From NCBI GenBank assembly GCA_031771865.1, contig JASISA010000023.1, positions 744,001 through 808,000 on the forward strand: 64,000 nucleotides of DNA. The letters are read 5' to 3'. Below, piece after piece: positions 1 to 10,031 of the stretch; the first letter of the stretch is position 1; every line of letters starts with the position of its first letter. The position numbers were made by a program, and so were the translations under genes. The notes below the pieces were generated by a model. That model saw nothing but the letters and a program-made list of their open reading frames with translations, searched no databases and had not been told where the DNA came from. The stretch is from Nothophaeocryptopus gaeumannii. Taxonomy: Eukaryota > Ascomycota > Dothideomycetes > Mycosphaerellales > Mycosphaerellaceae.

Positions 1-477
1 TTATATGGGGAAGAAGATAGGATGCTTGTTTGGCTGCTGTTCGGGAGCGGTGGGAGGAGAGGGTTGAGGCGTCATGACCTTGGACGTAGGTTGTTACGGA
101 CATCTCGAATTTCCGTAGGAAGACCGATGGTGGTATTGTGATTGGATCTGGAAGTCTGATATGAATGCTTGGTATAACATGTACATGAGAATTCGCAATC
201 TGATATAGACCGAGTCATGTGGCCGGTATCGGAGGCCTATCTGCAGTTCATACTTCAGCTCCTGCAAGCATTGCTGTTTGGAGCTGTGGTTGAAACAACG
301 CTTTTGGTGTGATGAAATCGTGTTGCGGTACGCATGCAAATGCAAAGCCGTGCGTATCCGCTTTCGCTTGGAATCTCGAGAACGCTCATAGTAGGAAGCA
401 ACGTATGCTCAACGATCAAATTAGGAAATGCATGCCACCTCTCCCCGGATCTGCTTTGCAGAAAGTTTCCTCGGATA
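1..477. other. left-edge stretch without a recognised gene
   Basis: Only short overlapping frames are present, with no family motif and no convincing splice pattern. It lies downstream (3') of the F-box-like gene that ends at 478. The true neighbour is beyond the window. Confidence 0.5.
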
Positions 478-1809
478 TCACGACTTCAATCCATGATGTC
501 TGGGTCCTGAAAGGTCGTCAGTATTTGTACCACTCTGCGTTGTGTAGAAGCGAGTGCTTACTGGGCCAAAGTCCGTTATCGTGCCTCTAGTAGACACTGC
601 GGTCTTCTTCGCCTTCTTGCCACTCTTCCCCTTCTCACCAGGCGCTTTGGCCTTTCGCTTTCTCGTCACTTTCGGCTTCTTGGGCTCATCCTCCCTCTTG
701 ACCAGCTCGTCCGGGAGCTTGCCCGAAATGATGGGACAGTCACCGTGGAAGAGGACCGCCTTGAGGTTCTTGATGCCGCGCAAGATGGAAAATCCTGGAA
801 GGCGAAGCATGTCTGGGTGGGTTGGCGAGCCGTCCTTCTTCTTGTGGGTCTGGAAATGAGGCTCGTTGATCCAGATGTCGATCTCACAGATGTGCTTGAG
901 CCTGGACAGCTGTGTGAATGCCTTGACAATTACCGCAGATTGGGTATCATGATGTGTGTAGCCGAATGATAGCCGACCGATGTGGACCAAGCGGCTTCGA
1001 GGAGTTTTCTGAAAGAAGCTCAAAAGTTGGGCGGTGTCGTTGCAGATGACGTTGGTGAGGCTGTAGAAGACTGGGAGAGCCTCTTCGAGAACCTGCTTGT
1101 TGACCCGTAACAGACCGAGATGCGTGTGCACATCGATTTGGTAAGGAGCACCGCGAGGAAGCTGGTAGCATTTCCGGACATCAGGGTTGGTCTCGTCCCA
1201 CTCGCGATCCTGAGCGAGATTCATATCCTTGGTGAAGACGTCCATTTCGGAACGAGCATAATCGGAACTCGGTACTCGAACGCCGGACTCTGGTAAGGCC
1301 AGCGCGAGCTCGTAGACACGACTTCTCAGCTCTGCTGGAAGCTTCAAGAAAGGAAATGGCTTGCGCTTGGCCAAAAACCGACCGAACAAGACATCTTTGA
1401 GGTGTGCTCGACCAGCGCTTGGCGTGATCGTCCACTTCCTCGTGCTGGACCGCGCGGTCACCCAGGACTCACGATCGGTAATGTCATCGGGGACCAAGGG
1501 CAGTAATGGCATGTAGAAATCTGCGAACGTGCGCTGGATCTTTCTCTGGAACTCACGTCCCTTGCCAGCATCACGAGACTCTTCACGAGAGCCGTAGCTT
1601 GTGTTGTCGCCAGAGGCTAGGGCGATGGCTAAGTTGGTGAAGTAAAGGAACGTCCCCATGATCCAGGTCTGCACCTCGACTTGCGACATGGACTTGCCCT
1701 CAACGAGCAGCGCCATGACCACGAGTTCGCCCATCAAGAAAGGTGGCTTCTTGTGGGATTTGAGGTAAGGCTGGATGCGTTTGAGCACCTCCGCCTTGAT
1801 GTCGGCCAT
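478..1809 (-). CDS. F-box-like (LPxELR) protein, single exon, 443 aa
   Basis: An uncharacterised fungal protein of the F-box-like/2EXR type, a large family in Dothideomycetes whose members may act as substrate adaptors or may not bind Skp1 at all. The diagnostic segment is FLKLPAELRSRVYELAL in the middle of the protein. It is followed by the usual LLRVNKQVLEEALPVFYS stretch and a leucine-rich tail. The C-terminus has a basic Lys/Arg patch rich in KKPK/KRKAK, which looks like a nuclear localisation signal. The frame is open to 2016, but I chose the ATG at 1809 (MADIKAEVLKRI) because the upstream residues are low-complexity. A decayed copy lies just upstream at 2633-3205. Function unknown. Confidence 0.75.
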   Translation of the reverse strand: MADIKAEVLKRIQPYLKSHKKPPFLMGELVVMALLVEGKSMSQVEVQTWIMGTFLYFTNLAIALASGDNTSYGSREESRDAGKGREFQRKIQRTFADFYMPLLPLVPDDITDRESWVTARSSTRKWTITPSAGRAHLKDVLFGRFLAKRKPFPFLKLPAELRSRVYELALALPESGVRVPSSDYARSEMDVFTKDMNLAQDREWDETNPDVRKCYQLPRGAPYQIDVHTHLGLLRVNKQVLEEALPVFYSLTNVICNDTAQLLSFFQKTPRSRLVHIGRLSFGYTHHDTQSAVIVKAFTQLSRLKHICEIDIWINEPHFQTHKKKDGSPTHPDMLRLPGFSILRGIKNLKAVLFHGDCPIISGKLPDELVKREDEPKKPKVTRKRKAKAPGEKGKSGKKAKKTAVSTRGTITDFGPVSTRFYTTQSGTNTDDLSGPRHHGLKS

Positions 1810-2632
1810 GCCGAAGGCCTCGGCTTCTCGATAGATGATGGTGCTGATGTTTGTTGGTTGTTGTCGGTATCGAAGAGGCTGAGGTAGAGTTTGATGTGTG
1901 AGCACAGGTGGAGGATCGGTGTAGAGGTGAAGGTTGATGTCGAGGTTCAAGTTGAGAAGCCGACAGCGGCCTGCTTTTGTGCATTCGCGGACGCTCGGAC
2001 CCAAGCATGCAGTCACGTCATCTGCATGTGCAGAACGAATGTGAATTCACATGAACACGCAACGTGGCGGCGAAAGCATGTGACAGACGTTAAATCGCTC
2101 TCATGCATATAATGGTCCCTTTTTTTCTCGTATCGTCTCGCTGGTCTGCAGAGCTGCATTGACAGCCGGCCGCGATGCCGAACGCATGGTACCTGTAGCA
2201 ATGAGCGAGAATCGTTGAAAGCGGGGAGGTGAAGTAGGGGAAGCTCACGGATGAGTGGAGTAGATTCACGAACATACTGATGCTTTCTCAAAATCACTGC
2301 TTTTCTCGCCCAAAACCAAGGAAACTTCAGGGATCGGCAAACCGTGAGTGAAGGAGATCATGGCGGGGACGCGCCCAGCCAAAACCATCTCGCTCCCCAC
2401 ATCCTGCCGGCCAAACCGTCCAAACCGTCCAAATCATCTGGTCCCACTCAATCATATGCATAGATCAATTTCCTTTGACTTTCTTGCCCTTCTTCGCCTT
2501 CCCACCATCGTCCTAGTCGGCTTCCGTAGCCACGCTCTTGCGCTTACGCTTCTGCTTCCCCTTTTTGACCTGCTTCTTCGGCTTGGTCATCTCGGTTGCG
2601 AGGTGGTTGCGGATGTTGAAAAGGATTTATAT
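1810..2632. other. intergenic, probable promoter of the F-box-like gene
   Basis: About 820 bp between the F-box-like gene and its pseudogene copy. It contains short C-rich stretches such as CCAAACCGTCCAAACCGTCC near 2410 (a small tandem repeat). No gene seen. Confidence 0.5.
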
Positions 2633-3205
2633 TCACGCGCCTCGTAGGTTCTCCAGCTCCTTGACGAAAGGAATCTCGAGTACGTCTGGATGCTTCTTGA
2701 CTCCCTTCTTGACAGTCAACTCGGTCCAGTGCCGCTCCCAGACGAAGATGTCGAGTTCTTGCAGATTCTCCATCTTGCGCAGCCAGGCCAAGGACTTCGA
2801 AAGCCCAACCGTTTGAGGAGATTGTCGATATCGGACCCAGCGTGTATTGAGAAGGAATACCAGGTGACGGATGTTATTTACTCCCTGCGCCGACGTGTAA
2901 TGCAGCAGGCGCATTAGGTCCTGAATCCCTTGACAGACGAAGGTGTTGATGCTACTTCGTCTTGCGGCAGTGAGTCCGACCGGGGAAGCTGGTAGAATGG
3001 GACGAAGAATTGATCAAAGGTTTCTCTTAGCTCCAGGACGACCTGGGCAGTCTTTCGTTCTTCTGAGCCCCGCACACGTAAAGTAAAGCGGAACGCACAA
3101 GTGCAATAGAATCGGAAGTGCTCGAGCACCCATTCTACGGCTTCTTCGCGTTTGACCGGAGGGATATAGGTCAGTGCAATGGCCACAAGCTCTTTAGTAG
3201 TAAAT
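2633..3205 (-). pseudogene. decayed duplicate of the neighbouring F-box-like gene
   Basis: Two fragments in different frames align with the intact protein at 478-1809. The N-terminal piece (2914-3205) contains PFTTKELVAIAL, matching PFLMGELVVMAL in the intact copy, then a matching FDQFFVPFYQL segment. The C-terminal piece (2633-2914) contains LQELDIFVWERHW and KKHPDVLEIPF, matching HICEIDIWINEPHF and THPDMLRLPGF. The central portion carrying the LPAELR box is missing, and a stop plus frame change sits at about 2914-2925. This is a local duplication with an internal deletion. Expression is not expected to yield a working protein. Confidence 0.75.
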
Positions 3206-3390
3206 GGTCCGCGCGCATCTGAAAAGCAGTTCGAGGTGTGTCACTTCAGTGCGTGCAGCCACTCAGCGCGCGAATCACGTGCAATCTCCAGGTTGCGCAG
3301 CATGTGATTGTCCCTTATGTTCTCCGGTCGCTGTCCAAGAAATGCCCGGAGGGAATAGTGCTCGAGCAAATTGTCATCTCCAGACAGCGT

Positions 3391-4260
3391 CTATTTGCGC
3401 CCATGCTCTACGCATTCCTCGCCAGTACAGAGTAGCACACACTCATCCGGATAACTCTCCTGCTCGATCCACCTCTGGACCGCCTCCGCAAACAACTTCG
3501 GATCCTGTCGATTCCACGGATGTCGCATCTTTCGCAGCTCCACAGCATGTGTCTTCGGATTCATTTCCTTCCCGATCTCCGCAATCTTCTTCGCTACCCC
3601 GACATTATCATTCGTTGGGAGAATACCTCGCTTCGTAGCAGTAACAACGAGTGTCCTTGCCGGCCAAGATGCAGGCCACTCATCTGCCTTGCCGCTTACG
3701 CTGTTGACGAAGATGTCCCGACACAAGCTGAGGTTGCAGATCTCGGGGTCCATGGTCTTCATGTCCGCTCCATCCATGAGCCATCGAATGGTGCGACGAG
3801 GGACAAGACTCTCAAGCCGCTGCTCAGTCCAAATGGCGTGTGGAAGGTAAGGCGTGAAGCCTGTTGTGGCAAGCTTCGGATATCCAGAAATAAACATCGT
3901 GTCAATCACATCTGAATGCTTTGATGCAAGACGAACGGCCACGCTAGCTCCCAGACTCAAGCCAACGACATGGGCCTTTCGGCCGACGGCCTTGGCCCTG
4001 ATCAGATCAGCAAGTCTGTCGGCCGCAGTGTCAAGACTGAAAGGCTTGATGTGTCTTGATTGTCCGTGGCCTGGAAGGTCTGGCAGTAAGAGGTGGTATC
4101 GTGGGATCCGCTGAATGACCAGATCCCAATCGTTCCCATCAACAAATGCTCCGTGGATGAAGAGAATGGTGGACGGCCCATCTGGTCTTATGGACTCGTG
4201 AGGTAGATGCTCATTCTCCGGCTTTTCACCCATCTGAGTGCGTTGATTGTGGTCTTCCAT
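3391..4260 (-). CDS. alpha/beta hydrolase, 289 aa
   Basis: A serine hydrolase of the alpha/beta-fold superfamily; substrate unknown. The strand-3 oxyanion motif ILFIHGAF is at about 33-40, with the His-Gly pair at 36-37. The nucleophile elbow GLSLGAS puts the catalytic serine near residue 102. A C-terminal MRHPWNRQDP supplies the likely catalytic histidine near 247, and DLPGHGQS follows the usual strand-4 pattern. No signal peptide or membrane segment, so probably cytosolic. Single exon with ATG at 4260. The length is normal for epoxide-hydrolase/esterase-like members, but the subfamily cannot be told by eye. Confidence 0.85.
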   Translation of the reverse strand: MEDHNQRTQMGEKPENEHLPHESIRPDGPSTILFIHGAFVDGNDWDLVIQRIPRYHLLLPDLPGHGQSRHIKPFSLDTAADRLADLIRAKAVGRKAHVVGLSLGASVAVRLASKHSDVIDTMFISGYPKLATTGFTPYLPHAIWTEQRLESLVPRRTIRWLMDGADMKTMDPEICNLSLCRDIFVNSVSGKADEWPASWPARTLVVTATKRGILPTNDNVGVAKKIAEIGKEMNPKTHAVELRKMRHPWNRQDPKLFAEAVQRWIEQESYPDECVLLCTGEECVEHGRK

Positions 4261-4365
4261 ATTGCTATACGTTCAATGTTTGCATGAAGATGTCGGATCC
4301 CAAGCAAACGTTCTTCAGCTACACCAGAATGGGGCTGTGCAGCGCCACGTGTAACTTTAAACTCT

Positions 4366-5542
4366 TCAGCCGCTGGTTGGCGTGCTATTGATGATGGCAG
4401 ACTGCCTTCGCGATCTCTGTACTTCGAGGGTTTCGAATTCGCGGAAGTGCTTGAGATAGCGCTCGCTTTTGCGATACTGCTTTAAGATACAGTATGCTGA
4501 TAGTCCAATCGTGTCCTTTTCTGTCAATGGTCTCTTCAGCTTCGAGGGAGGCTGCCAAGCTGGATCAAATGTCAGAAGACGTCTTTTGCCAGATGTCAGT
4601 CGTTCAATGCCGACCACGGTCAAGGAATGAGTCGGCCGTTGCAGGAAAAGCGGTGGAAGACCAGTCAAGAAGATGCTCTTCCGCACCACCACGCTTCTCC
4701 GAGATCGACTTGAAATGGCACTCGCGAAGTAGGCCTCAATGGAATCCAGTAGCTTCTCCCACGCGTCATGTCCTTGAAATGCTTTGCCCTCGCATGGTAT
4801 GGACAGGCTCATCAGAAGCGCTTCTGCCTGGGAAAAGTCAGTGAAGAGTCGACGTGAGAGCGACTAGCAGACCTCTGATGCTCCGATCCATTTCCTGGTG
4901 CCTCTAATCCCACCAGTCACTACCTGTCCATGTGCATTGAAGCCCTCAATCCAGGCATGCTCGATCAATATCTGAAGCTCAGGTATTGTCGGCTTCTCTT
5001 GTGGCACAGAGACGTTGGTGAACCTCGACCTCGCCACAGCTAGCAGCAACATTTGCAAGTTCCGATACCCACAGAACTGCCCACCTTCCTTGTCAATCTT
5101 CGACACCTGAACGGCAGTATCAGTGCATAAGTACGCGGCTTGCACGCTGTTGTCATATTCCAGCAATTGAGCAAGCTTTGGGATCACGCCCAGCAAGCTG
5201 TTCGTGTGGTCTTCGTTGGCGAGGTTCGCAGCAATACTCTCCGGCATGCGATCTTCATGAGCATATGGACCGAGCTCTCGTTTCTGCGGCAATCCATCAG
5301 CGGGTGTCACGTAGATCAGTGTGGCGCGAGCCCTCACTCACTCCGAGCCTTCGAATGCTCCCACTTCGCCTGCGTGCAGCATTCGGGTCGTCTACCTCTA
5401 CCTTAGCATTTCGGCTGCTGGCGGCTGCTTCCGTGAAGGACCACCGCTCTTTCTTCATATCAGTGCCATCCGGCTTCTTGTTCGTCACCGTATCGCTATA
5501 TGCGATGGTCTTCTGTACAGCCGACATGGCAGATGATGGCAC
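4366..5542 (-). CDS. peptidase C78 family deubiquitinase (ZUFSP/Mug105-like)
   Basis: Papain-like cysteine peptidase of family C78, whose members cleave UFM1 or, in the ZUFSP/ZUP1 branch, K63-linked ubiquitin chains. Three exons (5542-5342, 5283-4873, 4827-4366) are joined by 58 bp and 45 bp introns, both phase 0 with CTGA-type branch points, giving 357 aa. The entry motif LGPYAHEDRMP at about 71-81 is followed by GGQFCGYRNLQML with catalytic Cys near 138. PPLFLQRPTHSLTVVGIE gives His near 271, and LLTFDPAW gives Asp near 292. These are the family's Cys/His/Asp triad. No C2H2 zinc fingers precede the domain, unlike animal ZUP1. An upstream exon cannot be excluded. Confidence 0.85.
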
Positions 5543-5975
5543 GATGTCTCGGACTCAGCTGCAAGCCACATGCGCGTTGTATGGAACCAGCCATTCTGCC
5601 TCCTGTCGGGTCGGGTCGGGTGATGCATCAGTCTCCGGCAAGCGTGATGTGTTCTAACAAAAGAAGCCAACACAATCTGCAAGGATGACGCGGCGTGGAT
5701 GAAACGAGCCGAGCACAGCACGGGAGATGGATTGTGTGTGAACTGTGACGTTTGGTTGGCTGAGGTACCACCCCAGACCTGCCGCGTTTTGAGTTTGGGA
5801 CAAGCTTTCTGGGCATTTCTTGTTTGGCTCCCGTAACAATGGGCGCATTGCCGTCATCATCTTGTGTCGGAGAGGCATTCGTGAAACCTGAACAAACACA
5901 TCAACCTGCCAGAATACCTCAGCAGCAGCACCTCAGAATCCACACAGGTTCATTTCCGACTCCAACCCGTCAAAA
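5543..5975. promoter_or_regulatory. shared divergent promoter region
   Basis: 433 bp between the start codons of the C78 peptidase (minus) and the CYSTM-like gene (plus), so both promoters must lie here. A short tandem GTCGG repeat (three units) lies at 5605-5621. No other motif is strong enough to name. Confidence 0.5.
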
Positions 5976-6321
5976 ATGCCTGCTCAGAACGACGTCGAGA
6001 TGCAGTATCAGTCTGCCGAGCAGATGACGCCAAGCCAGCCAAGCAACAACGGCTCCCCTGAGGTAGGTCTTTGACAGGGTGGGGAATACGGTACAGACTC
6101 CGCTGACATGCAAAAGACTGCGGCTATTGAGGAGCAGCCAAAGCGCACCTTCTTGGGCATGCGCGGTGGTGGAATTATTCGTGAGTGAACTCCAATGGGT
6201 ATCCTATCTTGAAGCTGACAGCTGACCGCTTCCTACTACAGTCGATCTCTGCGCCTGCTTCATCTGCTGCGAGTGCATGGAGGGCTGCTGCCACGCCGTC
6301 GACGATTGCTGCTGCTGCTAG
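5976..6321 (+). CDS. small cysteine-rich tail protein (CYSTM-like), 76 aa, three exons
   Basis: A small protein ending in a dense cysteine tail: CACFICCECMEGCCHAVDDC and further cysteines. This architecture (polar Gln/Pro N-terminus, GMRGGG linker, Cys-rich C-terminus) is that of CYSTM proteins, membrane-associated stress-response peptides of eukaryotes. Exons are 5976-6062, 6117-6180 and 6242-6321. The 54 and 61 bp introns both have GCTGAC branch points. The start is supported by an A-rich context (CAAAAATG). A gene this small with such short exons is easily missed by automated prediction. Family assignment rests on the Cys tail, so it is likely but not certain. Confidence 0.75.
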
Positions 6322-6486
6322 ACGGATCGATACCGCGAGATAAGAACTGAGAGGAAGAACAGGCCTGGCAATGGAGCATATCATACCACCGGCACCGTGG
6401 GCTGGAGAAGCTGTCTTGATACCTGAGCGAGAACGAGATACCACCAGTAATGAGACATTGCTTTCATACCTGAGCCTCATATGCTC

Positions 6487-7575
6487 TCATGCAGTCTCTG
6501 GCCACTTCGTGTCACCCACGCGATACACAAGCTTCTCACCACTGACCTTGCCCTCCCGCATCAGCTGCATCCCATCAAGAGCGCCGAGCAGACCTCCCTC
6601 TCCGACCCGCTGAGGATGTGGCTTCCACTTGCCTTGCTCCCAGAGCTTTTGCGCGATCGCATACTGCCTCGCAGCAAAGTCGAAGTCCTCCGGTTGTGCT
6701 GGGTACGTATCTCCTTCAAAGATGTACTCCTCGCCCGACACGCCGTAGAGTAAGAAGAATGTTGACACCACGTCCTTTCGAGGACATTCGATCCCCAGCA
6801 GATTGACATAGAGACCTCCTGTAGGACCAATGGCTTTCGCACAGACCGCAGCAGAGCTCTCAATGGCCACCGTATCCAGAACATATTTCAACTCTCCCTC
6901 GGTGACCTCCCGGATCTTCTCGCCAACACCCGGATCTCGATAGTCGAAGACATGATCCGCTTCTCGTGCTTTAACCATATCGAAATGCCTCGGTGAACAA
7001 GTCGTCACAACCTCGAAGCCAGCCATCTTCGCGAACTGAATGGCTACACTCCCAGTAGCTGTACTCCCTCCATATACCAAGGTAAACACTTTCTCAGCAC
7101 CGACAATTGGCCCATCAATCGCAGGATCCAGGCTTCCCATCCCCATCGTCTTCTCACTAAAAAATGAATAAAAACTCGTACCAACTCCCGCCCCCACACT
7201 CGCCGCCTCCTCAAAACTCACCCCATCCGGAATCTTCATCTGCACATCTCCCTTCACTATGATGAACCTTGCGAACGCGCCTGTCTGTGGATTTGCGTCG
7301 TTGGCTCCGTGTGAGAAACCGCAGATTCGATCGCCTTCCTTGAAGGGTTTGGTGACTTGGGCCCCGACTGCTTCGACGATGCCGGCGTAATCACAGCCGA
7401 CTAGGGTGCCATTGTCGCCTTTAGCGTCCAGCGTTGTGTGGTCTGTGGGGTTGAGGGCAATGGCTACTGTACGAACAAGGATGTAGGTTGGGTGGAGGGT
7501 GGATGTTGGGATTTCTTGGAGGGTTGCGTGCCCTTGAGATTGGCGAATGAGGCCGAAGTTGACTTCCTTAACCAT
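6487..7575 (-). CDS. medium-chain (zinc-type) dehydrogenase/enoyl reductase, 362 aa
   Basis: NAD(P)H-dependent MDR-superfamily oxidoreductase resembling the fungal trans-acting enoyl reductase/ToxD-like branch. The N-terminal GroES-like part has VAIALNPTDHTTL, then GCDYAGIVEAVG and GDRICGFSHG. A Rossmann segment reads VFTLVYGGSTATGSVAIQFAK. No structural zinc Cys cluster is apparent. The open frame reaches 7680, but I place the start at the ATG at 7575 (MVKEVNFGLI), where the family's N-terminus normally begins. No polyketide synthase neighbour exists here, so a role in secondary metabolism is not supported by context. Confidence 0.85.
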   Translation of the reverse strand: MVKEVNFGLIRQSQGHATLQEIPTSTLHPTYILVRTVAIALNPTDHTTLDAKGDNGTLVGCDYAGIVEAVGAQVTKPFKEGDRICGFSHGANDANPQTGAFARFIIVKGDVQMKIPDGVSFEEAASVGAGVGTSFYSFFSEKTMGMGSLDPAIDGPIVGAEKVFTLVYGGSTATGSVAIQFAKMAGFEVVTTCSPRHFDMVKAREADHVFDYRDPGVGEKIREVTEGELKYVLDTVAIESSAAVCAKAIGPTGGLYVNLLGIECPRKDVVSTFFLLYGVSGEEYIFEGDTYPAQPEDFDFAARQYAIAQKLWEQGKWKPHPQRVGEGGLLGALDGMQLMREGKVSGEKLVYRVGDTKWPETA

Positions 7576-8212
7576 CGTAGAGCTTGACTGCACTCGAAGG
7601 GAATTCGTTGAGCCATGGTATATATGGACACTTGATGTTGTCTGGAATTGCTCGGCCGACCTTACCCAAAGCAATTCCACAAGTACATTGGGCTAGGGCA
7701 CGCTTCTCTTGCTTACATATCGTTTGTTCGTGAGCTCCGTGTCCGAACGCCGCTTGATATCGGGTGGGAAAATAGTCTAGCGGCAGTAAAGAAGCAGCTT
7801 TGAAAGTCCTCCTTTGATGCCGGAGTTGAAGGATTGAAAGACAGAGCCCAGTAACTTTAGTCAACAGCTGAGTGATCAAGCGGATTTATGCCTCAGGCTA
7901 CTAATATGGCACTTCACCCGGACTCATGAACTTCCTTCCGCATGCAACGTTGCGACACGGCCTTACTTGAAGAGTTCATCGTGCTGCCCACCATCAAGAC
8001 CTCATCATCTGTAGCCGCGATGACTGCACGCGAACATGAGCATTTGGCAAAGACTCCGCCGATGGCTCTATCCGCAACATCCAGAGAAGAAATCCGCCAT
8101 TGAGTTGCGCAGCCCTATGCCTGGAGCCAGAGATGAGCTCAAAAAGCACAGTACAGCAGAAAGACAAAGCGCCGTGGCTGTGGATAAATTCCAGCCAATC
8201 CAAGCCATCGTA
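7576..8212. other. intergenic, nothing recognised
   Basis: About 640 bp upstream of the oxidoreductase. A 113-residue plus-strand frame at 8036-8377 runs into the 3' end of the pseudogene on the other strand and shows no family features, so I do not call it. Confidence 0.4.
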
Positions 8213-10021
8213 TCAGCCCTTGGACGCGGAAGTGATCTCCCATACAATGCAATCTCTGAAGAACTGGCCCCCTTGCTTCCAGAACTCTTGTCCATCCATG
8301 GCAGTATCACCTTCACAACAATCAGTGCAGCTCCATCATCCAAAACGCGGTATGAGAAGGCAACTTATAGCCATTGATGGCCACACTCAACCTCTCCCGA
8401 CAAAGCTTATACGCCCCTTCATCCTCATTCTTCGAAAAGTCCAACGTGGGACAATTCGACTCGTCGGGCGCTCCAAATCTCGCAGACGCAACAATGGAGT
8501 AATTGAGATTATTTGGAGGCATGCCCGTGCCAGTCCTGAACTTACTGCTGCCAGGACCAGGAGCAAAGATGACGGCAGGTTCATTCTGTGTCACGTTTGA
8601 GCAGAACTGATCGCGAGCGTGCGTAGCGTCCCCAAGCGTGAACCAGTAGTTTGAGTTTCCTTGATCGGTACGTGTGCCACAGGTCAGGATGCCGGAGTCA
8701 GTGTTGATAATTGAAGCTGGAGGTGGAGCGGTGGAAGAAGCCTGGGTCGAAGTCTGAACAGCGACTGGACAGCTGGCTGCAGTCTTGGTGACGAGACCCT
8801 GCCGCCCGTCGCTGAGTGTTTCGGTATAGCATGATGCCAAAGATAGCGTAGGTAGGCCTGTCAGTGTCCCGATGAAAGAACCCGAAGATGCTGAAGCGGT
8901 CACAATGCTGCGCGATGGAAGTGCTGAGGGAGGAAGAGATCGAAGATCGAGACCGAGGTTTTGATATGACCACTTGCACCAGGTTCGCCAGCGATGGGAG
9001 TCGTCCATCTCCACTATCTTGAAACGCGAATCCGGAGGGAGGTTGAACAGTGCAAGCAGGGGCCTTTGTTGTGGATGTAGCTGTCATCGCGACCGCAGAG
9101 CAGGCAACGGATGAAGTACACGCCGGCGCCGCGCAAGAAGTCATAGTGGTTGCATCTGCGGAGTTTGTGCCGAAGCTGCGTATCTAGGTACATGCCGGTA
9201 CCGTGATCTTCGAGCATCCAGATGAGGTGGTACCAGATGGCTTTGGCGAAGGACTCTGCAATGGCAGAGGTCCTGGAGCGGGAGTGGGATTGGTGGGAGC
9301 CTTGGGGTTATTGGAACGAGCTGGATTATCCGTTGGGTCTGAGTTGCTCGAGGGGCTTGAAACATGCGTCGGTTCTGGATTGGGTACCGGAGCAGGGTTG
9401 TCTTGTTACACTTGAAGGCTGTGGTTCTGCTGATGGCAATGTCGTCCCCCTGGATCTTAGAATGGAAGCAAACGCCGTATCAGCTGTAGGACTGTGCGAT
9501 GGCGTCTGAGCGTCAGAAGCTCTGCCAGACTCAGTGACCATCGAAGTACGTCCATTAGAGTCTGTTGTCGTGATCTAGAAAGGAACAAGAGTGTTCGAAG
9601 TCGTCTCAGGCTGTCGGGTCACAATTGTCATTCGACCATTTGCATCTGTCGTGGTACACACTTTTAGGTATTGACGTTAAGCTCTGGCTGGAGGCCTTAG
9701 TCGGATTTTCGAGACCTCAGTACTACTGAAAGGCGCCGCAGACGGATTGCCTGACACCGAGGAGACGCTAGGTACAAGAGTTGCTGCGATCGAGCGAGGA
9801 CTGGTAGATTTGGATAAGACTGTGAGGGTTGATCCGAATGCGGACCCGGACGCAGAACTGACGACGATATGGACGGGGGGCGATTCAGTGTCTCCGCATG
9901 AACCTTTGAGAACAAATTGGCCGAGGAAATTGATATCTGGGCCCGGAATGCCTCCCTTCGACAAGTCATGAGAAAGGAATCTTTGAGAAAGAGAAAGTAT
10001 GGCACGCCGTATATACTCCAA
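8213..10021 (-). pseudogene. broken gene for a secreted Ser/Thr-rich glycoprotein (chitinase-associated type tail)
   Basis: Reading the minus strand, a Ser/Thr-rich region contains two diverged repeats, TTTDANGRMTIVT and TTTDSNGRTSMVT, typical of the stalk of secreted or wall-bound fungal chitinase-like proteins. The C-terminal domain (about 8330-8950) has regularly placed cysteines, NYWFTLGDATHARDQFC and PPNNLNYSIVASARFGAP, and should end with WKQGGQFFRDCIVWEI near 8213-8290. The frame is interrupted by stops at 9677-9679 and 9575-9577, by shifts between 9000 and 9350, and by a shift just after AINGY near 8370. No catalytic domain remains. A multi-intron gene is less likely because several breaks lack splice sites. 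Confidence 0.6.
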
Positions 10022-10031
10022 GTGTTAGACA

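Noticed and set aside
8036..8377. 113-codon plus-strand frame starting MSIWQRLRRWLYPQ
   Set aside because: Overlaps the conserved C-terminal end of the glycoprotein pseudogene on the other strand and lacks any family signal.
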